From NCBI RefSeq assembly GCF_965363235.1, contig NC_134846.1, positions 1,493,001-1,557,000 on the forward strand: 64,000 nucleotides of DNA, written 5' to 3'. The stretch is from Mytilus galloprovincialis. Lineage: Eukaryota; Mollusca; Bivalvia; Mytilida; Mytilidae. Under the pieces are notes generated by a model. It did not search any database, was not told where the DNA came from, and saw nothing but the letters and a program-made list of their open reading frames with translations. Position 1 is the stretch's first letter, and every line of letters begins with the position of its first letter. Below, piece by piece: positions 1 through 10,696 of this stretch. The translations under genes were made by a program, and so were the position numbers.

Positions 1-1740
1 TACCAATTCCTCAGAGCAATTGGTACTTTGCGGAACGGAACGGAACGGAAAAATAAATTAAAAAGTTTAAATCAGATTCAACTTGATCACTGTCTCTAAT
101 CATCGTCGGAACGGGCTGTTGAAGGCCTCTTTTTTAAAATATAATTACCGATGGAAGGAGAAAGACTTTTTGTGTAACCTGCCTTTGTGTTAAATTTTGT
201 ATTATTGATCAAGTCGAAAATGCTATCTAAAACACATACCACTCATGCAAAAAGAGGTGTCAGACAATTTTTGTTATCATACTGCTTTAATTACATTAAA
301 GATGTCTGTTTCCGTTTTTTCCGTTAAATACCAATTCCTCAGAGCAATTGGTACTTTGCGGAACGGAACGGAACGGAAAAATAAATTAAAAAGTTTAAAT
401 CAGATTCAACTTGATCACTGTCTCTAATCATCGTCGGAACGGGCTGTTGAAGGCCTCTTTTTTAAAATATAATTACCGATGGAAGGAGAAAGACTTTTTG
501 TGTAACCTGCCTTTGTGTTAAATTTTGTATTATTGATCAAGTCGAAAATGCTATCTAAAACACATACCACTCATGCAAAAAGAGGTGTCAGACAATTTTT
601 GTTATCATACTGCTTTAATTACATTAAAGATGTCTGTTTCCGTTTTTTCCGTTAAATACCAATTCCTCACAGCAATTGGTACTTTGCGGAACGGAACGGA
701 ACGGAAAAATAAATTAAAAAGTTTAAATCAGATTCAACTTGATCACTGTCTCTAATCATCGTCGGAACGGGCTGTTGAAGGCCTCTTTTTTAAAATATAA
801 TTACCGATGGAAGGAGAAAGACTTTTTGTGTAACCTGCCTTTGTGTTAAATTTTGTATTATTGATCAAGTCGAAAATGCTATCTAAAACACATACCACTC
901 ATGCAAAAAGAGGTGTCAGACAATTTTTGTTATCATACTGCTTTAATTACATTAAAGATGTCTGTTTCCGTTTTTTCCGTTAAATACCAATTCCTCAGAG
1001 CAATTGGTACTTTGCGGAACGGAACGGAACGGAAAAATAAATTAAAAAGTTTAAATCAGATTCAACTTGATCACTGTCTCTAATCATCGTCGGAACGGGC
1101 TGTTGAAGGCCTCTTTTTTAAAATATAATTACCGATGGAAGGAGAAAGACTTTTTGTGTAACCTGCCTCTGTGTTAAATTTTTTATTATTGATCAAGTCG
1201 AAAATGCTATCTAAAACACATACCACTCATGCAAAAAGAGTGTCAGACAATTTTTGTTATCATACTGCTTTTATTACATTAAAGATGTCTGTTTCCGTTT
1301 TTTCCGTTAAATACCAATTCCTCAGAGCAATTGGTACTTTGCGGAACGGAACGGAACGGAAAAATAAATTAAAAGATTTAATAAAGATTCAACTTGATCA
1401 CTGTCTCTAATCATCGTCGGAACGGGCTGTTGAAGGCCTCTTTTTTAAAATATAATTACCGATGGAAGGCGAAAGACTTTTTGTGTAACCTGCCTTTGTG
1501 TTAAATTTTTTATTATTGATCAAGTCGAAAATGCTATCTAAAACACATACCACTCATGCAAAAAGAGGTGTCAGACAATTTTTGTTATCATACAGCTTTA
1601 ATTACATTAAAGATGTCTGTTTCCGTTTTTTTCCGTTAAATACCAATTCCTCAGAGCAATTGGTACTTTGCGGAACGGAACGGAACGGAAAAATAAATTA
1701 ATAAGTTTAAATCAGATTCAACTTGATCACTGTCTCTAAT
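1..1740. repeat. 328-bp satellite array, about 5.3 copies
   Basis: Five near-identical units follow one another; the landmark ATGCAAAAAGAGG recurs at 245, 573, 901, 1229 and 1556, giving a period of 328 (last interval 327). Each unit carries a short GGAAC tract after CAATTGGTACTTTGC and ends near CTGTCTCTAATC. Copies differ by a few bases and single-base indels, and the units nearest 1200-1740 are the most diverged. The array continues beyond the left window edge. Short ORFs inside it recur only because the unit recurs; I see no gene. Confidence 0.95.
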
Positions 1741-2498
1741 CAAGGACGACGTGAGGTCAGTCTAGATATCATAATGCATGACTTGCAAATGCGTTAATTT
1801 CATGATAATTTATCAGGACAATCCGACATATTCATCTACAGAGTATTTCCCGATGTTATACATTATTACACATTTCACCTGTGAAGATGAGATTTAGTAT
1901 ACATTTGTGTTATTTGTATATGGAAAACCGTAAAACACAGAAATTTTAAAGTTTGTTTTGTTTTAAAGATTTTTCGAAATTTTGATAAATGCCCCCTTTG
2001 GATACCTTAAATGAAATTCTTTTCCGTTCCGTTCCGTTCCGTTCCGTTCCGTAAAGTACCAATAGCCGAAATTTCTATTAGAAATAAAAAAAAAAATTAG
2101 CATGGGTGTACTGAAAATTCGACATTTTTCGAAAATGACCCATATGAATACACAGAAAACATTTAAAATTGACATACAAATGTATCAACATGCTTCTTAT
2201 ATTGCATAATGCTATCAGACAAACAAACTTAAGTTTCCAAGGAATTGGACAAAACCTGTCTATTGAATAAGACGTTGACCTCTAGATGTCTTTTGGCTGC
2301 TTGTTTCATTGGGTTGCTGACTCATTGACATTCTCCACATCTCTTTTCATTCATATCAACAGAGATGATCTATTAACTCTTTTTATCAACTTATTCTTTT
2401 ATTTTACTAATCAAATTGCTGGATAGCACCTCTGGTAAGTTTGCAACTGTAGCTGTGTATTATTCCAAAAAGGTTATAGATGTGTATTATTTCAAAAA
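1741..2498. other. Non-coding spacer after the satellite
   Basis: No gene is recognisable. The only structure is a short inverted satellite remnant near 2021-2066. Confidence 0.6.
2021..2066 (-). repeat. TTCCG microsatellite, inverted edge of the satellite unit
   Basis: About six TTCCG units (2022-2052) are followed by GTAAAGTACCAATAG. This is the reverse complement of the satellite's TTGGTACTTTGCGGAACGG segment, so it looks like a truncated satellite fragment in opposite orientation rather than an independent microsatellite. Confidence 0.7.
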
Positions 2499-4170
2499 CA
2501 GTGGCGGATTCAGGGGGGGCGTAGAGGGCGTACGCCCCCCCTTTGCTCGGACTTTTTTTTTTTTTTTTTTTTTTTTTTGTAAAATTAAGTTAATCAGACT
2601 AGACTTCGTGAACTTTGCCATTTCCCGAGTATTTAATTTTTATACGACAATTCTTTTCTTATAAAGATATTTTTCGCTGGTATTTACTGATTGTCAAAGT
2701 CATATGATTTGCTATGGTGGAGTTGACCAGTGCGTTGAAAAAACGGCACACGGTCATTTTGAAATTCAAATTACAGTAATACACATTGCTTAGGCTGAGG
2801 ATGTCATAACAATCAGGAAACCTTCAAAGCGACATAGGATTGAGCAAGAACGTATTGACGTCTATTTCACTATTCCACCAAACAGAAAGTAATAGTAAAT
2901 ATTATACTCTAAAGACTAATACACTCTCATGAAAAAAAAAGTTCCATAATATTATTTACCTACGAAAACATGTTTAACCCCAAATGCCCAAGCTTATTTT
3001 ATAAATAACAAAGTTAAATAATGATCCCCAGTCATTCCGCCGCATTTTTGCGCCTGTTCCAAGTCAGGAGCCTCTGGCCTTTGTTAGTTTTGTATTATTT
3101 TATTTTTAGTTTCTTGTGTACAATAAATTATTTGGAAATTAGTATGGCGTTCATTATCACTGAACTAGTATATATTTGTTTAGGGGCCAGCTGAAGGACG
3201 CCTCCGGGTGCGGGAATTTCTCGCTACATTGAAGACCTGTTCGTGACCTTCTGCTGTTGTTTTTTCTATGGTCGGGTTGTTGTCTCTTTGACACATTCCC
3301 CATTCCCCATTTCCTTTCTCAATTTTAGAATAAGCTCTAGAAAAATTTCAAGTCTCATGTACGAACCATTTGATTTGAGGAGGCAGTCTGAGATATTTGA
3401 GAAAGAAAAAATTGACTCTGATTCTTGCCTTAAACAAAAATTCTGGCCGTATCTGGATTGAAAACAATAGTCTTGTCCACTTTTTTGCTATTAAAAACAA
3501 AAATTTGCAACAAAATTATTTAGCATGAAATGAACATGATGAATAAAAACGGGCGTAGTTTTTTTGTGGCCGGGGTTTGCATGTCTGACTGGAATGTCTG
3601 TTTCGCCGGACTTATATATATTGAATACTTTTTCCAGACCAGACTGTAACCTGCCTGCTGGGTGTAAACTTTAGGTCTCCATTTGTCGACCTTCATTCTA
3701 ACTTCGTTGTCATTTCAGACACTTTCGTAATCTTTGGTGAATTTGGAACCCCTCACTTCGGTTCTCTAAGTTATGTTGGGTGAAACATATCAATCAAACA
3801 TTTGGATAAAAACTGCTTGTTTGTCTTTTTTAACTCGTGTCGGTCGTATTGTAAATTTAATCGAATTTCCTTGTCTATTTTTTATAAGTCCTACCTATAT
3901 CAAATATATCAGTACATAGCTTTGGATCAATACTATCATTTTATGATAGAGAATTAATAGGGAGGATACAGCATAAAAAATGTCCAACCCTTACACTTTA
4001 CAGCAACTATAAAATATACATGCCCCAAGCCAGGAACCGTTTAAATAGTGCATATTACCCTTATTTTATGTTTTTAGGAATAAAAAGGTACCAAAAAATT
4101 TTTCGCCTCGCTACGCTCGGCGAAATTAAAAATTTCCGCCCCCCTTTCAAAAACCCTGGATCCGCCCCTG
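2499..4170. mobile_element. 1.67-kb element with CAGTGGCGGATTCAGG termini
   Basis: The left end reads CAGTGGCGGATTCAGGGGGG and the right end is its near reverse complement (CCCTGGATCCGCCCCTG). The element is directly flanked by AAAAA on both sides (2494-2498 and 4171-4175), a possible 5-bp target duplication, although poly-A makes this weak alone. A long T run follows the left terminus and another dispersed repeat sits inside. No transposase frame is visible, so it is non-autonomous or a composite. Two other copies with the same end design occur at 4666 and 11375. Confidence 0.6.
3003..3330 (+). repeat. Dispersed repeat (CCTCCGGGTGCGGGAATTTCTCGC family)
   Basis: The segment with GTTGTTGTCTCTTTGACACATT and CCCCATT recurs at 18050-18180 (+) and in reverse complement at 41930-42005. 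It carries no coding signal and is a mussel-type interspersed repeat of unknown class. Confidence 0.7.
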
Positions 4171-4665
4171 AAAAATGTATCTTCACAGCTTGGATGTTTT
4201 AAACTAAACCATTACCTTGTCAGTAATTATCGACACTTTTTTCATGTTTGTCATAAAAAAGTTTTGATATTTTCTATTGCAACCTAAAACTGTAGATCTA
4301 AAATATTGAAATATACAGAAAGCTCTGATAATTTCTTTTTAAGTACCCATGCCATGTTAACATCAAGGGCCTGTGAATTAGTATTTTTCTATTGGTTTTA
4401 AAAGATCCTTCATATTTGTTTTTAGTAAATTAACACTTAAGTTTTTTTGTTTGAATTGCTCCACGTGTTTCCTATCGGGGCCTTTTATAGCTTTCTGCAT
4501 GTATATGGCACATATATTTCTCATTATTGACGACCATATGGTGGCCTATAGTTATTAATACATTTTCCTCCTTTGAACTCTTTTAAATAGCATTGGTTCT
4601 TTGCAAAAAATACCACATCCTTTTTTATAAATAAGACAGTTACAGTAGCTTAAATCAATACAACT

Positions 4666-4699
4666 CAGGGGCAGAACCCCCCCTCTGGATCCGCGCCTG
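4666..4699. mobile_element. 34-bp minimal element, termini only
   Basis: The segment begins CAGGGGC and ends GCGCCTG, matching the ends of the CAGTGGCGGATCC family (CTGGATCCGC is retained). CAACT stands directly on both sides (4661-4665 and 4700-4704), a 5-bp direct repeat as expected for a target-site duplication. Essentially nothing lies between the two termini. Confidence 0.6.
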
Positions 4700-4769
4700 C
4701 AACTGTAATGAAAGTGAATTTATATTAAAGACTTTTATCAAAAATAGGGAAACCTATATATTATGTCAA

Positions 4770-5390
4770 AAATTTGATCGCAATCCAAATTCAGAGCTAT
4801 ATCAAGCTTGAATGTTGTGTCCATAATAGCCCCAACTGTTCAGGGTTTTGACCTCTGTGGTCCTATAAAGATGTGCCCAGCGGAGCATCTGGTTCCATTT
4901 GTAACGAGGAACAACCCTAGAGCAGTAAAAATTACTCCACCAAAATTCAAGATTGATCTTTGTTTTATTGTTAAAAGTATTAACACTGTATAAATTTCAT
5001 AACATTTGGTTGAGCGAACTTAAGTTAGATAACTGAAATGAAAATATTCAGCAATTTTTTACATATGTAAAGGGGCGTAACTCTAAAATGGTATAACTAT
5101 CGCCACCAAAATTCAAACTTGATCGGTGTTTGTGGTAATGAGCATTGTGTATAAGATTCATAGCATTTGGTTAAGACAAACTAAAGTTAGAGAACAGAAA
5201 CTAAAATTTCCAGCAACTTTCCTATTTGTAAAGTAGCATAAAATGCTAGAATGGTAAAAGTGACGCAACTAAAATTCAAACTTGACTTGTGAATTTTGGT
5301 TATAAGCATTGCGTATAACAAGTTTCATACAATTTGGTTCAGGCAAACTAAAGTAAGAGAACAGAAACGAATTTTAGGGTGTACGGAGGT
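4770..5390 (+). repeat. 164-bp tandem repeat, three units, with leader
   Basis: The motif ACCAAAATTCAAACTTGATC and variants recurs near 4940, 5104 and 5268, each followed by ATTTCATAACATTTGGTT and AAAGGGGCGTAACTCTA-like blocks. The leader at 4830-4900 (CCCAACTGTTCAGGG to GGAGCATCTGG) is non-coding. Arrays of about 160 bp are typical of bivalve pearl/Helitron-like non-autonomous elements; the class here is an inference. Confidence 0.75.
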
Positions 5391-7490
5391 ACATATACGT
5401 ACAAGTAAGGGAAGGACGTACATGTACATACTTACAGCAAAACAAGGATAAAACTCAATACGGTGGGAATATAACAACAGCAGTATGACCACAGGAATAA
5501 AAAGTTTATATACACTAGATTCATAGAGGTGCTTATAACCTGTAACACATTTAGTTGCTGTTGTGAAATTAAGCATTGTCTTATGAGTTAAGAACATTTC
5601 AGAATTTTTGTTTTAAGCCTTTCATTTGATATATAACGGTAATCATTGCCTCTGTGTTTGGGTGACAAAGCAATTGAAATCTATTTATATAGGGTATGGT
5701 ATGCCTTAAAACTTTTCCAGATTCACAGGCCGCGGTTTGTCTGTAATCTATCTAAATTTTGAGGTGAAAATGCAGCCATTTTAGCCAAAGGGTACACATC
5801 ATGAACCTTAATCATTTCTATAGAACTTGTCTTGATACCCTGAGCTATAATATTCGAAGAAGTAGATGCTGACTCGGTTGCTTTTAATACGGATGCTATA
5901 TGATACGAATTTACAATAATACACCAGAAGTGGTATGATGTAAATTATTGGAAGAAGACTGAAGAAGAACTGACGTTGGGTCAATGTTTTTCTGCTGTCA
6001 GTTTGATCCACTTGAGCATGCTGAACAAGTAATTGAAGTTCCTTATATCCACATTGGAATGTGAAACAATTAGTATTTAAATAACGGAATTAAGTTTTCA
6101 AATGATTTTTGGCATCAAAATCTTCCGATCGATGTTTAGACAAAAACAATGCATTTTTAAAATTTTTTTTTATCAAAGCCGGTATTTACCTTTAGTCGTC
6201 CTTGGCTTGAGACGTTAGACATATAATATAATTATCGAGTATTTTATATTCTTTCATCTGTGTTCTCTTTAAACAAACCATTATCACTTTTAAATTATCC
6301 GACGGCTTGGTCAAAATGTCAACTTGTTCTCGCATTTTAATCAGTCATTTCCGATTCTTTCGATACACTCGGGATTTTACCACGTTTACGTACGTACATA
6401 TAGTAAACAGGTAAAAGTAGAGCGGGGAAATGTTTATTCATGAAATATTCATGAATGAATGAAAACGCAATCTCGCGTAGATTTCTTGTGATTTTCTCTA
6501 CAGCGCATGGCAGATCCGCGAAGTAGTGTTTGTAATAATCATTTTTAAAATGAAGTTAAATTCATCTGAATCGTCGGTGAATATTCATTTCTTTTTATTC
6601 AAGCTGTAATCTTTTCAGTCAAAACAGTAGTTACTCAAAATTTTAAAAGAATCTTCCATGAATCAGAACTCAAACACTAGTACTACACTATCTCGGAGCA
6701 GAATATATTGCGATAATCTGACAACCGGAAGTTTGAGGCCGACGCCTAAGGAAAGTAGCAATAGCAAGCTATAGCAAACTTTCCAAAAACAAAGATAAAA
6801 TACTTTACAGGATTTGAAATATTCATTTATCCATCCTAGTATATAATTTTACAATTGATAAGAAAACAATCTCAACAAATGATTGGCTACAAGTTAAATT
6901 AATAAGCAATTAAAGCTATGAATCACAACCTCATGTAACAACAATATTGATTCTTTTTCATAAATGTATATATTAATGATAAAAACAGTACCAACAAAGA
7001 TTTGAAATGACAAAAATACAAATAATTCTAAATAAAGCTATAAAAAATACAACAACTTGCTATAACTACACTGACTAATAGACATCTTGTAACTTCAGGT
7101 ATTTCACATAATCACATCCAATCTTTAATGGTAATATTCTTTAGCTAAAAAATGAAGGCATTCACTTCAAAGGTAACCAAACCTTCAAACAGACTTTTTA
7201 GGAAGGAATATAGTTACGATACTGTTGTTGTAATAATACTATGTGTTTGCCAAATGACATTAAGGAAAAATAATATTATCCTAAAATTTCACTTTCATTA
7301 ACATGATTATTTAAAAGATATAAATGTGGATAAAAAAGACAAATACTATGAAAAGAAAATTTTCTTTTTCTTAAAAGACAATTTATGATTTTTAAAAAAT
7401 CTGCATTTAGAAATTCAAAACAATTTGAGTATACAAGCACTTGCTGACATCTCATGTATTGCACAATATGACAACTTTTTGAACAGATTT
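5391..7490. other. Intergenic spacer, no gene seen
   Basis: AT-rich sequence with only short spurious frames. It lies downstream of the TMEM220-like gene and probably holds its 3' UTR near the right end. Confidence 0.5.
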
Positions 7491-7500
7491 ATGCCAGCGT

Positions 7501-7663
7501 TCACAATTCATGTTTGATTTCAGTATTTCCTCCACAGTGATGATAGCTTTTTCCAGTCTCGTGTAAACATACAGACCAGATCATGACTGGTACAACTGCT
7601 AATAAACATATAATCAGTAACAAAACATTCCGTAACACATTGTTGCTTACTGTACTCCCAGGT
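7501..7663 (-). CDS. TMEM220-like exon 6, C-terminal
   Basis: TTTTTCAG precedes. It encodes helix 4 and a hydrophilic tail with HHCGG, ending at TGA (7503-7501). Confidence 0.87.
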
Positions 7664-10600
7664 CTGAAAAATAGCAAAATATTTAAATTAGAAAGAGCTG
7701 TGTAACATACTGGTCAAGGATGAGGTATATCAAAGGTGTTTTCTTCAGTAAACCAGTATCTAACATATAAATACAAATAAAAGTATTTAAGACAATTTTT
7801 AATTTATATTTTTTTGTCAGAGTAATCTCCCATGTTTCAGGATTACTGAATGTAGTTCTAAGGCCATTTTAATCTTGACAAGGTTACTTTGAGCTTTATT
7901 TAATTGTAATCATCATCAATGTGGTTTATATATTGAGGAATGTTAAACATTGAAGTTTTTGGTACATGTTGTTATTTCCTCCACACAAATACACAAATTA
8001 TGACACAACATTATATCAGTTTCATTACAACACACTTACCTTCCAATGTTGGTGAATTTAGACATACTTAACCATGTGATTGTAATCAGTGATCCTGATA
8101 ATTCTCTGAAATATATTGAATTGATCCATTATATAAGATTGATCAAATTCTATAAATTCTATAAATCAAAATTAATGTAATAAATGAATAATATCATTTC
8201 ACAATTCTCAGTAACTAAATTATTACAAATTTAAACAAATGTGCAGATAATTAGTATAGCAAGCCATATGAAACTAGTTCAATCCTGCTGCACATTCATA
8301 TGGCTGTTGATTGTCAGACTTCTCACCAGAGGTTGCCTTTTGAAACACAATAATGTATTTTTGGTCATTTTGGTGAAAATTTGTTGATGGAATATCATTG
8401 ATAGTCCTGTTTTTAAAAGTTTCTTCTATTTTGAGACTTTGATTATTTAAAGTTTACAATATTGTTTTAGAACCCTGTGACTGTCTTTTAAGATACTGTA
8501 TTGATTGGTAGATGTATTTTGTTTTATTCATATGATATTTCAACCTCATTAGACGTCATTCACAATATAATGCTGAGTTCACATGTAATTCGAATTCGAT
8601 TCGCATTAACTAATTCGAATAAGTTTAATTCGCATTCGAAACGTTTTACGTCCTAACATCAATTCTAATTCGAATTACAATGCACGTCAAATTCGCTTTA
8701 CTGTCAAAACGGACTTTAACTTTTAATTCGTATTCACAAAAGCGTATATCTAATGCGAATTAAATAATTTGAATTAGCCAATTCAAATCAAATCGAATTA
8801 AAAAAGAAGAGAGTGTGAACGCGATTTGCCAATTCAATTCGCATTCGATTTGAATTCAATTCGAATTAAATGTCCGTGTGAACGAGGCATAAATATATGA
8901 AATTTAAATAATTATGAACAAACCTTCCTTCTTCAAACTTTAGAGGATTGTTAATTCCTTTAATATCTGTAGATACAATAATGATGTACAAAGCTAATGC
9001 AATACAAAATCCAAGGGAAGTAACTGCTACATAGGACCACACTAAAGAATCTGAAAATTAAAAAACAATGTTACAGTATTGTTGTGCATGAAAAGTGAGC
9101 GAATTTTAATAAATAAAACACTTAACCAACCAAATTGTCATATTTGTAATGCATGCACAGAAAATGTATTGTTGTTACTGTTAACTTTTCTATTAGAATA
9201 AATGTAAAATTAGTTAATAATACACTAAAAAGACAAGAAAAGACCTTTATGAGCCCCCAAATTAAATTTGTAATCACTTTATTACCAAACTTATGATAAT
9301 TTGTTATATATAAATGAAAGAATGTAAGAAAAATCTACCATTTTAAATATTCATGAGGTCCATTTCACAGTAAAAACATTTGTGTTGTAAAATGAGTAAA
9401 ATATTATCACAATTTTGTCTCAGGTAAATGGCTAACGTTTCCTCAATAAAAAACAGATATTCTCAATATCCCTCTGATAATGAGGCTGGTTTTTTTGGAA
9501 TTGAAATCTAGAGCAATGTTTAAACTTTATATCTGAATCATATACCTACTTTGAGAATCTGGTTTAATACAGCTCACTAAAGACAGAATACCTGGAACTG
9601 AGTAGACTGGCTGCAAAAAATGAAATGTAGAACTATAAAACATAATATAATGAAAAGGTATAGATAATCTTGTGTCAATGTGTCTTCTATTGTCTTTGAA
9701 GTTTTTTAGGACAAAGTTCAGAGCTTGGCATATTCTAAAGACAACTCTCTATTATCAATGACCTTACTTTGACCTCTAGATGATTTTTGTTTTTTTCATT
9801 GGTTTGTTTTTGCACCAATCATGATCTCTTTTTTCATTATTGTTAAATTTCACTGAATTCATGTTTGCAGGTATAAAAAATTTCAAGATATTAGCCAAAT
9901 ATTTGTATCATAAGGGCAATAACTCTTTTCAGTCACAAAGCCTTCTATGTAGATGTTGTTTTGTTTCTTGTCAACATTTTATATCCCAAGCACACAAATT
10001 TTTTATTGAAACTCAATTGTTAGTTTTCTGTGTCAGTGTATTGTTTTGATAGCTGTTTTTTCTTCCTTATATATCTGGCAATGATCAGTATTTGGACTAA
10101 GAGTTTTCAATGTTTGCATTGGATTATCTCCCCTTTTTATATTCGTGCACTCTAACTTTAACAGAATCTTACTTACCACCCATATGTACCAATCACTATC
10201 ATTTAACTGAAATAAGAAAAATACATAACTGTAGTAAAACATATCAATAATGATTCTAATCTGACATACATATTTCGCCTTTATAAACAAAGCCATGTTC
10301 CAAATAACACAATAAATATTTCATATGATTCGGCCAATTAAAATACCATTTTTGTTCTACATGTACTAGAATCAACAACATTACAGCAGTCTCTGCTGAT
10401 ACTCATAAACAAAAAATACAAGGAGAAGCAACAAAAATCAATTTTTACACGTTTGGATTGATGAAGAATTTTTCTTTTAGGACGATTGCTTCCATGAGAG
10501 TGCTGTGACTGTTTAAATATAATGAATGGGATGTATATTTCAATATAGATCAATACTGCTAGATTCTTACATTAGCAAAGGCAGCTAAGAGGAAGAAAAC

Positions 10601-10696
10601 TGCCATTATGGCATTAATAGCTCTCCATATTTTCACTCCATGTTGTACTTTTATAACATCCTCTTCAGGTGGTGTGATTCTGTACTCTCCCTTCAT
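7501..10696 (-). CDS. TMEM220-like four-helix membrane protein, six exons
   Basis: Spliced model: 10696-10571, 10206-10177, 9610-9550, 9050-8924, 8105-8040, 7663-7501, all in phase and giving 190 residues. The product matches the TMEM220 family: VKIWRAINAIMAVFF (helix 1), then NDSDWYIWV corresponding to the family's VNDPD..VWV, VYSVPGILSLV (helix 2), WSYVAVTSLGFCIALALYII (helix 3), EEGRELSGSLITITWLSMSK, and LLLIICLLAVVPVMIW (helix 4). EEGRELSG is nearly identical to the vertebrate protein as I recall it. The start is supported by an in-frame upstream TAA. Introns begin with GT (exon D has the weaker GTTTGT) and end in AG. Molecular function of the family is not established. Mussel-specific differences are a longer N-terminus and C-terminus (vertebrate protein about 160 residues). 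Confidence 0.9.
8040..8105 (-). CDS. TMEM220-like exon 5 (residues 115-137)
   Basis: TATTTCAG precedes and GTAAGTGTG follows. It encodes RELSGSLITITWLSMSKFTN. Confidence 0.87.
8571..8889. mobile_element. 319-bp MITE with TAA duplication, in TMEM220 intron
   Basis: Left end TGCTGAGTTCACATGTAATT and right end (reverse complement) TGCCTCGTTCACACGGACAT are imperfect inverted repeats. The interior is rich in AATTCGAATT blocks. TAA stands at both borders (8568-8570 and 8890-8892). TIRs of the GTTCACA type with a 3-bp TWA duplication fit PIF/Harbinger; the class is inferred. Confidence 0.7.
8924..9050 (-). CDS. TMEM220-like exon 4 (residues 73-115)
   Basis: ATTTTCAG precedes and a weak donor GTTTGTTC follows. 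It encodes helix 3 and the charged loop ending KFEEG. Confidence 0.83.
9550..9610 (-). CDS. TMEM220-like exon 3 (residues 53-73)
   Basis: TTTTTTGCAG precedes and GTAGGTAT follows. It encodes PVYSVPGILSLVSCIKPDSQ, helix 2, leaving phase 1. Confidence 0.85.
10177..10206 (-). CDS. TMEM220-like exon 2, 30-nt microexon
   Basis: TTTCAG precedes and GTAAGTAAG follows. It encodes LNDSDWYIWV, the most conserved loop of the family, in phase 0 at both ends. Confidence 0.88.
10571..10696 (-). CDS. TMEM220-like exon 1 (residues 1-42)
   Basis: Begins ATGAAGGGAGAG at 10696 and ends in FFLLAAFAN just before GTAAGAAT. It encodes the cytoplasmic head and helix 1. Confidence 0.88.

Noticed and set aside
4808..4993. 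61-codon frame MNVVSIIAPTVQGF...
   Set aside because: It lies entirely in a dispersed bivalve repeat with 164-bp units; no conserved domain.
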